Shown piece by piece: positions 58,220-64,000 of a DNA stretch of 64,000 bases. The position numbers and the translations under genes were made by a program. The stretch comes from Actinophytocola sp050699935 (GTDB lineage: Bacteria > Actinomycetota > Actinomycetes > Mycobacteriales > Pseudonocardiaceae), in the NCBI RefSeq assembly GCF_050699935.1, contig NZ_JBOHGB010000004.1:62001-126000 (forward strand). Reading direction: 5' to 3'. The notes under the pieces are model-generated. The model was not told the DNA's origin and ran no database searches. It was given only the letters and a program-made list of their open reading frames with translations. Position 1 is the stretch's first letter. Every line of letters begins with the position of its first letter.

Positions 58220-59215
58220 GTGTGTCACTGTCGACGGTTCGTGCTGATGATCGCCTTTCTGCTCGTTGCGCTGGCTCCGGGCACCGCGTGGGCGCAAGGC
58301 GACGAGGTACCGCGCGGCCCGAGGCTCGCGGACCGGGCGCTGCAGGCGTTCGTGGACGGCATCCAGTTCGGCGCGATCATCGCGATCACCGCGGTCGGCC
58401 TCTCGCTGGTCTTCGGCACCACTCACCTGATCAACTTCGCGCACGGCGAACTGGTGACGATCGGCGCGGTGGTCGCCTTCTTCCTCAACGTGACCGACCG
58501 TGGACCCGGCTGGCACATCATCCCGGCCGCGCTCATCGCGGTCGCGTTCGGCGCGCTGTTCGGCGGGGTTCTGGAGCGCGGCATGTGGCGACCGTTGCGG
58601 AGCCGGGGCACCGGTCTGATCAGCCTGTTCATCGTCACCATCGGGTTGTCGCTGCTGCTGCGGCACATCGTGCTGGTGCTGTTCGGCACGCGGCCCGCGT
58701 CCTACCGGGAGTACGACATCCAGCGCGCGATCGACCTCGGGCCGGTCGGGATCACCCCCCGTGACCTGACGGTCGTCGCGCTGTCCGTGCTGGTGCTCGT
58801 CGGGGTCGCCCTGATGCTGCAGCGGACGCGGATCGGCACGGCCGTCCGGGCAGTGTCCAGCAACCGCGATCTGGCCGAGGCGTCCGGAATCGACGTGCAG
58901 CGGGTGATCCTCGTCGTGTGGATGCTCGGCGGCGGGCTGGCGGCACTCGGCGGGGTCTTCTTCGGGCTCACCGAGATCATCACTTGGGACATGGGCTTCC
59001 GGCTGCTGCTGCTCATGTTCGCCGGGATCATCCTCGGCGGCCTCGGCTCGGCCTACGGCGCCATGGCCGGCAGCTTCGTCATCGGCGTCGTCGCCCAGAT
59101 GTCCAGCCTGTGGTTCCCGATCGACCTGCAGAACGCGTGGGCGCTGCTGGCACTCATCGTCGTCCTGCTGGTCCGCCCGCAGGGCATTCTCGGGCGCCCG
59201 GGACGCGTCGGCTAA
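58220..59215 (+). CDS. Branched-chain-amino-acid-type ABC transporter permease (LivH family) with N-terminal signal-like segment
   Basis: This 331-residue LivH-type permease has about eight membrane segments in the core (from about residue 40). The typical glycine-rich end LFAGIILGGLGSAYGAMAG appears here as MFAGIILGGLGSAYGAMAG. Before it lies a signal-peptide-like stretch (a CHCRR basic start, MIAFLLVALAPGTAWA), which LivH proteins often lack. The GTG at 58220 is chosen because it provides the basic residues before that segment; an ATG at 58247 is the alternative. The Liv family imports amino acids, urea, amides or aromatic acids. Confidence 0.85.
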   Translation: MCHCRRFVLMIAFLLVALAPGTAWAQGDEVPRGPRLADRALQAFVDGIQFGAIIAITAVGLSLVFGTTHLINFAHGELVTIGAVVAFFLNVTDRGPGWHIIPAALIAVAFGALFGGVLERGMWRPLRSRGTGLISLFIVTIGLSLLLRHIVLVLFGTRPASYREYDIQRAIDLGPVGITPRDLTVVALSVLVLVGVALMLQRTRIGTAVRAVSSNRDLAEASGIDVQRVILVVWMLGGGLAALGGVFFGLTEIITWDMGFRLLLLMFAGIILGGLGSAYGAMAGSFVIGVVAQMSSLWFPIDLQNAWALLALIVVLLVRPQGILGRPGRVG

Positions 59216-59227
59216 GGAGTGTCCACA

Positions 59228-60220
59228 GTGGATTGGGAGGTCATCGTCGCCGACGCGCTGCGGTCCGGCATCGGACCGGTCGCCGCGGCGTACGCGCTGG
59301 CCGCCGTCGGGCTGAACCTCCACTTCGGATACACCGGCTTGCTCAACTTCGGCCAGGTCGCGTTCATGTTGGTGGGCGCGTACGGGGTCGCGGCGTCGGT
59401 GTCGACCTTCGAGCTGCCGCTGTGGGCCGGGGTGCTCATCGGGCTGGCGTCCGCGGTGGTGCTGGCCCTGCTGCTCGGCCTGCCGACACTGCGACTGCGT
59501 GCGGAGTACCTCGCCATCGCGACCATCGCGGCCGGCGAGATCCTGCGGCTGTTCTACCGGTCGAGCTGGGCCGAACCGGTCACTGGCGGGGTGTTCGGCC
59601 TGCAGCGGTTCGCGAACGACTTCTACACCGTCAACCCGATCCCGCGGGACTCCTACGGCGTGTGGCTGGTGCGCTTCGACGCGCGCACGTTGTGGGTGCT
59701 GGTCTTCACCTGGGGCCTGGTCGTCCTCGTCTCGGCGATCGTCGCGCTGCTGGTGCACAGCCCGTGGGGCAGGGTGATCCGGTCCATCCGCGAGGACGAG
59801 GACGTGGCGCGCAGCCTCGGCAAGAGCGTCTACGCCTACAAGCTGCAGAGCCTCGTGCTCGGCGGCGCCGTCGGGGCGATGGCCGGCATGATGTTGGCGA
59901 TCCAGAACCAGTCGGTGAGCGCGGACAGCTTCGACCCCGTCGTGACGTTCTTCCTGTACACGCTGCTGATGCTTGGCGGGGCCAGCCGGGTCCTCGGACC
60001 CATCGTCGGCTCGATCCTGTTCTGGGCGGTCCTGTCCTTCTTCGACAGTGCCCTGCGGCAGGCGATCAGCGCCAGGGTCGTCTCGGCGGACGTGATCAGC
60101 GCGCCGGAGGTCGGCGCCGTGCGGTTCGCCCTGGTCGGGCTCGGCCTCATGCTGCTCATGATCTTCCGGCCGCAGGGCATCCTCGGCAGCAGGAGGGAGA
60201 TGCTGCTCGATGTCCGTTGA
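59228..60220 (+). CDS. Branched-chain-amino-acid-type ABC transporter permease (LivM family)
   Basis: This 330-residue second permease has the LivM pattern (YALAAVGLNLHFGYTGLLNF near the start, SIREDEDVARSLGKSVYAYK in the cytoplasmic loop). The GTG at 59228 is 8 bp after AAGGAG; the GTG at 59219 would lie within that site. It overlaps the LivG gene by 11 bp. With LivH it forms the heterodimeric channel. Confidence 0.9.
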   Translation: MDWEVIVADALRSGIGPVAAAYALAAVGLNLHFGYTGLLNFGQVAFMLVGAYGVAASVSTFELPLWAGVLIGLASAVVLALLLGLPTLRLRAEYLAIATIAAGEILRLFYRSSWAEPVTGGVFGLQRFANDFYTVNPIPRDSYGVWLVRFDARTLWVLVFTWGLVVLVSAIVALLVHSPWGRVIRSIREDEDVARSLGKSVYAYKLQSLVLGGAVGAMAGMMLAIQNQSVSADSFDPVVTFFLYTLLMLGGASRVLGPIVGSILFWAVLSFFDSALRQAISARVVSADVISAPEVGAVRFALVGLGLMLLMIFRPQGILGSRREMLLDVR

Positions 60221-61040
60221 CCTCGCCGATGTCGAGTGCACGCCGGGCACGTCCAAGCCGGACCCGATGCTGGTGCTCGACGGCGTCACGCGCGCCTTCG
60301 GCGGCCTGGCCGCCGTGCGGGTCGACCACCTGGAGGTGCAGCGCGGCGCCATCACGTCGATCATCGGGCCGAACGGGGCCGGCAAGACCACCCTGTTCAA
60401 CGTCATCAGCGGGTTCGACCGCGCCGACGGCGGGCACTGGACGTTCGACGGGCGACCGCTCACCGGGTACGCGGCCCACCGGGTAGCCGGCCGGGGCCTG
60501 GTCCGCACGTTCCAGCTCGCCAAGGCACTGGCCAAGCTGTCCGTGCTGGAGAACCTGAAGCTCGCGGCCACCGGCCAGCGCGGCGAGCGGATGCTGCTGT
60601 CCCTGCTGCCCCCGGTGTGGCGCCGGCAGGAGAAGGACATCGAGCGGCGGGCCGAGGAACTGCTCGAGCGGTTCGGGCTGGCGCACATGCGCGACGAGTA
60701 CGCGGGCACCCTCTCCGGCGGGCAGCGCAAGCTGCTGGAGCTGGCCCGTGCGCTGATGGTGCGGCCGAGGATGGTGCTGCTCGACGAGCCGATGGCGGGG
60801 GTCAACCCGGCCCTGACGCAGTCGCTGCTCGAGCACATCACCAGCCTGCGTGACGAGGGCATGACGGTGTGCTTCGTCGAGCACGACATGGACGTGGTGA
60901 TGGGCATCAGTGACTGGGTGATCTGCATGGCGGAGGGCGCCATCGTGGCCGAGGGCCCGCCGCGGACGATCGCCCGCGACCCCGACGTGATCGACGCCTA
61001 CCTCGGCCGGCACCACGACGACCCGGAAGCGAGGACGTAA
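60210..61040 (+). CDS. Branched-chain-amino-acid-type ABC transporter ATP-binding protein (LivG family)
   Basis: This 276-residue ATPase has Walker A GPNGAGKTT (about 54-62), the Q-loop region RTFQLAKAL, signature LSGGQRK and Walker B MVLLDEPMAGVNP. GxNP after Walker B is the LivG hallmark. The ATG at 60210 lies inside the LivM gene after GGAGGGAG. It is followed two bases later by LivF. Confidence 0.92.
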   Translation: MSVDLADVECTPGTSKPDPMLVLDGVTRAFGGLAAVRVDHLEVQRGAITSIIGPNGAGKTTLFNVISGFDRADGGHWTFDGRPLTGYAAHRVAGRGLVRTFQLAKALAKLSVLENLKLAATGQRGERMLLSLLPPVWRRQEKDIERRAEELLERFGLAHMRDEYAGTLSGGQRKLLELARALMVRPRMVLLDEPMAGVNPALTQSLLEHITSLRDEGMTVCFVEHDMDVVMGISDWVICMAEGAIVAEGPPRTIARDPDVIDAYLGRHHDDPEART

Positions 61041-61042
61041 CC

Positions 61043-61771
61043 ATGGCTGATCAGCTGATGGTCGCCGACGACCTGGTGGCCGGTTACCTCCCCGGCGTGG
61101 ACGTGCTGCGCGGCTGCGGTCTCGTGCTGGGGTCCGGCGAGCTGGTCGGCGTGATCGGCCCGAACGGCGCGGGCAAGTCCACGTTGGTGAAGGCCATGTT
61201 CGGGCTGCTGCGGGTGCGCCGGGGCGCGGTGCTGCTGGCGGGCGAGGACGTCACCAACCGGCCGGCGCACGAGCTCGTCTCGCGCGGGGTCGGCTACGTG
61301 CCGCAGCTGCAGAACGTCTTCCCGACGCTGACCGTCGAGGAGAACCTGCGGATGGGCACCTACCTGCGGCCGCGGGCGTTCGCCGCGCGGTCGGCGGTCG
61401 TCGAGGAGCTGTTCCCGGTGCTCGCCGAGCGCCGGCGCCAGAAGGCGGGCTCGATGTCCGGTGGTGAGCGGCAGATGCTGGCCATGGGGCGTGCGCTGAT
61501 GATGGAGCCGCGGCTGCTGCTGCTCGACGAGCCGTCCGCGGGGCTCTCCCCCACGCACCAGGACCAGGTGTTCGAGCGGGTCAAGCAGATCAACGCGGCG
61601 GGCGTCGCCATCCTGATGGTGGAGCAGAACGCCCGCCGGTGCCTGCAGATCTGCGATCGCGGCTACGTGTTGGACCAGGGCACCAACGCGTACACCGGCA
61701 CCGGCGGGCAACTGCTCCACGACGAGAAGGTGATCGAGCTCTACCTCGGCACCCTCGCCCGCGCGCGCTGA
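61043..61771 (+). CDS. Branched-chain-amino-acid-type ABC transporter ATP-binding protein (LivF family)
   Basis: This 242-residue ATPase has Walker A GPNGAGKST (about 38-46), the Q-loop as VPQLQNVFPTLTVEENL, signature MSGGERQ and Walker B LLLLDEPSAGLSP. GLSP and the final ELYLG are LivF features. It closes the Liv-type operon; 46 bp later the convergent binding-protein gene ends. Confidence 0.92.
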   Translation: MADQLMVADDLVAGYLPGVDVLRGCGLVLGSGELVGVIGPNGAGKSTLVKAMFGLLRVRRGAVLLAGEDVTNRPAHELVSRGVGYVPQLQNVFPTLTVEENLRMGTYLRPRAFAARSAVVEELFPVLAERRRQKAGSMSGGERQMLAMGRALMMEPRLLLLDEPSAGLSPTHQDQVFERVKQINAAGVAILMVEQNARRCLQICDRGYVLDQGTNAYTGTGGQLLHDEKVIELYLGTLARAR

Positions 61772-61779
61772 CCCGATTC

Positions 61780-61816
61780 GTCCACTGTGTCGTTCACTGT
61801 GTCGTCAACTGTGGAC
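61780..61816. terminator. Possible bidirectional terminator/repeat between convergent genes
   Basis: The 46-bp gap between the convergent LivF and binding-protein genes holds the inverted pair GTCCAC (61780-61785) / GTGGAC (61811-61816). Between them is an 11-bp direct repeat, CACTGTGTCGT (61783-61793 and 61795-61805). No T-run is visible, so a factor-independent terminator is only a possibility. Confidence 0.35.
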
Positions 61817-61817
61817 A

Positions 61818-63089
61818 TCAGCCCTCGCCGACGCTCTCCTCGGTGCGCAACGTCTCGAGCTTGCCCTGCTCGTTGTAGGCATAGACCTCGATGGTGGCCC
61901 GCCCCGGCTCACCGACGTCGACGAAGTCCAGCGGCCCGCTCACGCCGTCGTAGTCGATGTCGGCGCCGTCCTCGAGCAACCGCTTGCAGTCCTCGAAGGA
62001 CGTGCACTTCTCGCCGTCCTTGGTGACGCCGACGATCTCCGGTGCGAATACGGCCGGGTCGTCCGACCGGGCCTGCTCCGCGGCGAGCGCGATGATCGTC
62101 ACGCAGTCGTAGGCCTGCGGGGCGTACTGCAGCTCGACCAGATCGGGGGCGAACTCCTTGAGCTGGCTGACGTACTCGGCGTTCTCCGCCGACGCGGGCG
62201 CGGTGCCCTTCATCCCGGCGATGACTCCGGGGTTGTTCGGCGACACCAGGGAGGCGAGCTCCTCGCTGCGCAGGCCGTCGGCGCCGTAGACGCCGACCTG
62301 CTGCGGTCCGACACCCGTCTCGATGAGCCGCTGCATGATCTGCGTGCCCTCCTCGAACGCGATCACGACCACCGCGTCCGGGTTGGCGCCCGTGACCTGC
62401 TGCGCGAGCTGGGCGAGGTTCGTCGCCTCGGGGTCGTAGGTCTCCGCGAGGTCCACCGTCGCACCGGCCTCCTCCAGCGCCTGCCGGGTGGACTCCAGGA
62501 GACCACGGCCGTAGTCGTCGGCCCGGGCGACGATGGCGACCCGGTCGTGCCCGTCCTCGCGGATCACGTTCGCGAGGATCGGCCCCTGCAACGAGTCGCT
62601 CGGCGCCGTACGGAAGTAGAACCCGCCGTCGTCGTAGTCGGTGAACGTGGGCGCGGTGTTCGACGCGGAGCACTGCACCACGCCGGCACCGGTCACCCGG
62701 TCGATGAACGCCAGCGACATCCCGGACGCGGCAGCACCGATGATCGCGTCCACCCCGGACGCGAGAACGCGGCCGGCCGACTGGACGGCGACGCCCTCCT
62801 GGCCCGCCTCATCGCCGGCCGCCGGCTCGGGGATCGGCTCGCCCAGCACCCCGCCCGCGTCGTTGATGGTCTTGATCGCGAACTTCGTCGACTGGATCTG
62901 GGGTGGCCCGAGAAACGCGAGCTGTCCGGTCTCGGGAAGGACGTATCCCAGCTGGAGTACGCCATCGCCCTCACCGACGACCTCGCCGTCGCCACCCCCA
63001 CCCCCGCCCCCGTTGTCCCCGCACGCGGTCACCACCAGTACGGTCGCACTCAACACGATCACGGACCGCCGAAAAAACGACGTTCGCAT
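61818..63089 (-). CDS. Branched-chain-amino-acid-type ABC transporter substrate-binding lipoprotein (LivK/Peripla_BP_6)
   Basis: This 423-residue binding protein has a Sec signal with basic start (RTSFFRR), hydrophobic core and lipobox VVTAC (about residues 19-23), then a poly-Gly linker. The mature body matches type I periplasmic folds (GQLAFLGPPQ, VDAIIGAAASG, YDPEATNLAQLAQQ). It is convergent with the Liv permease/ATPase operon and so must have its own promoter on the right. Several homologues of this type bind aromatic or short acids rather than amino acids. Confidence 0.9.
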   Translation of the reverse strand: MRTSFFRRSVIVLSATVLVVTACGDNGGGGGGGDGEVVGEGDGVLQLGYVLPETGQLAFLGPPQIQSTKFAIKTINDAGGVLGEPIPEPAAGDEAGQEGVAVQSAGRVLASGVDAIIGAAASGMSLAFIDRVTGAGVVQCSASNTAPTFTDYDDGGFYFRTAPSDSLQGPILANVIREDGHDRVAIVARADDYGRGLLESTRQALEEAGATVDLAETYDPEATNLAQLAQQVTGANPDAVVVIAFEEGTQIMQRLIETGVGPQQVGVYGADGLRSEELASLVSPNNPGVIAGMKGTAPASAENAEYVSQLKEFAPDLVELQYAPQAYDCVTIIALAAEQARSDDPAVFAPEIVGVTKDGEKCTSFEDCKRLLEDGADIDYDGVSGPLDFVDVGEPGRATIEVYAYNEQGKLETLRTEESVGEG

Positions 63090-63391
63090 GTCCTCCTCCC
63101 CTCACCCGAGGATGATGGGCGGCGACGACGGTCCCGGCCGGGCGAAGTACCCGCTCGGCGGAAACACGACATCTTCCGCCCGGCTTGTCCTGTAAGGGTA
63201 GGAGCGTCCCGTGGCTCCGAACACCTTCGAGGTGCTATTGAGACCACGGGTTGACCCACACACTCCCTGGGGTCACCGAGAACAGACGTGACGTGACGAC
63301 CGCCAACGGTGCGTGTACCGGCGACTCCGCTGCGGTCCCGAGCTCGCAGCGCGGAGGACATCTTCGCCGAAGGCACGCCGCGCGACGCGGC
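63090..63391. other. Gene-free interval upstream of the binding-protein gene
   Basis: About 300 bp separate the crotonase 3' end from the binding-protein start; both genes read leftwards. A promoter for the binding protein must lie here, since an AT-richer patch is visible around 63070-63240. No coding frame with recognisable motifs was found. Confidence 0.45.
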
Positions 63392-64000
63392 TCACGGCGT
63401 GTTCGTCTCCGACGGCATCGGGCGGTCGTCGTGCCAGTGTGGCGGGCGGTGCTCGGCGAAGGCGGTCATGCCCTCCCGCGCCTCGTCGCCGGCGAAGAGC
63501 TCGGCGGAGAGCACGGTCATCTGGTGGAGCACGGCGCTCACGTCGCGGGTGACCCAGTCCCGGCTCAGCTGCTTGATCACCGCCTGCGCGGCCGGCGCGC
63601 CGTGGGTGAACGACCCGAGGACGCCGTCGACGTCGAACCGCTCGGCCGTGTCCACGACGCGTCCGACCAGCCCGAGTGACTCCGCGGTCGCCGCGTCGAA
63701 GGCCGCTCCCGTGAGCAGGTGGGGCATCAGCTCCCGGCTCGATGCGGTCGCGAGGGTCACGGCCATCACCAGGGCAGGCGCGACGCCCACTCGCGCCTCG
63801 GAGTAGGCGAAGGTCGAGGCCGTCGTGGCGACCACCAGATCGGCGCAGGAGAGGACGCCGAGCCCGCCTCCTCGTACCGCCCCGTCCACGAACACGACCA
63901 CCGGTTTCGGGTAGCGCCACAGCTCGCGCAGGAGGTCCGCGAGCAGCCGGGAGTGCGACTGGTCCTCGCGTGCCAGCGCACGCCGCTCCTTGAGGTCGAC
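63392..64000 (-). CDS. Crotonase-family (enoyl-CoA hydratase/isomerase) protein, 5' end beyond the window
   Basis: The visible 202 codons end at 63392. The incoming frame reads VDLKERRA, the usual end of the first oxyanion-hole loop, then PVVVFVDGAVRGGGLGVLSCADLV, split as the second oxyanion loop and the helix after it. The position of the first catalytic Glu (after GGG) is Val here, and the second region reads FAYSEARVGVAP with Glu present. It is a diverged crotonase, possibly a hydratase or lyase. The frame is open to the window edge, so an internal start near 63901 is a truncation artefact. Confidence 0.85.
   Translation of the reverse strand, partial: VDLKERRALAREDQSHSRLLADLLRELWRYPKPVVVFVDGAVRGGGLGVLSCADLVVATTASTFAYSEARVGVAPALVMAVTLATASSRELMPHLLTGAAFDAATAESLGLVGRVVDTAERFDVDGVLGSFTHGAPAAQAVIKQLSRDWVTRDVSAVLHQMTVLSAELFAGDEAREGMTAFAEHRPPHWHDDRPMPSETNTP

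Noticed and set aside
58193..60943. A 916-residue minus-strand frame opposite the Liv operon
   Set aside because: It is antisense to three recognisable transporter genes; its composition (Asp/Gln/His/Arg-rich, no motif) is that of a shadow frame.

Overview
The window is 64 kb of GC-rich DNA with actinobacterial traits: GTG starts, ATGA/GTGA stop-start overlaps, an F420-type LLM oxidoreductase, SCPx-type thiolase/DUF35 pairs and a MeaB-type GTPase. A Pseudonocardiaceae-like genome fits, but the genus is inferred. Nearly every gene belongs to catabolism, uptake or local regulation. I found no rRNA, tRNA, CRISPR array, intact insertion sequence or phage gene. It reads as a catabolic island made of several substrate modules, each with its own regulator and often its own ABC importer.

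Layout. (1) 1-3313, minus: ferric-type (Fbp-like) ATPase and fused permease behind a FadR-type GntR regulator. (2) 3608-20869, plus: a long, tightly packed operon with a ComA-like protein, a split NitT/TauT-type importer, CoA ligase, DUF35/thiolase pair, cyclase-family hydrolase, aldehyde dehydrogenase, ThDP enzyme, ADP-forming acyl-CoA synthetase, MmgE/PrpD protein, crotonase, IclR regulator and LLM oxidoreductase. (3) 20990-21990: wreckage of an ECF transporter and of an oligopeptide-transporter ATPase. (4) 22180-27998: a 2-hydroxyisobutyryl-CoA mutase locus (small subunit, CoA ligase, G-protein chaperone, large subunit) followed by a FadR-type regulator. (5) 28048-32244, minus: Rieske ring-hydroxylating dioxygenase with C-C hydrolase and ACMSD-type amidohydrolase, then an indolepyruvate ferredoxin oxidoreductase (32385-35750) divergent from an Lrp/AsnC regulator. 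(6) 36359-47804: a module bracketed by two paralogous MarR regulators, holding an alcohol dehydrogenase, a ferredoxin reductase pseudogene, an M29/NicX-like protein, a LigB-like protein, a methyltransferase, a complete NitT/TauT importer, a DUF1330-like protein and an SDR. (7) 48569-57758: a 33-bp palindrome, then an operon with an alpha/beta hydrolase, a selenoprotein, a NifU-like protein and a CMD protein, followed by a GntR regulator, a complete Fbp-type importer and a second cyclase-family hydrolase. (8) 58220-64000: a branched-chain-amino-acid-type (Liv) importer with a convergent binding protein, and the end of a crotonase gene.

The two most important results concern genes that are easy to misannotate. 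First, what looks like two genes at 49909-50214 and 50254-51633 is one 574-residue selenoprotein of the UGSC family. The in-frame TGA at 50212 is followed by Gly-Ala-Cys and by a perfect stem-loop with a GG-containing apical loop, as expected of a bacterial SECIS. The UGSC domain is fused to a second large conserved domain. Second, the apparent methylmalonyl-CoA mutase at 24972-26669 carries Ile and Asp at the two positions that define 2-hydroxyisobutyryl-CoA mutase, and it sits beside a PaaK-like ligase, a B12 subunit and a MeaB-like chaperone.
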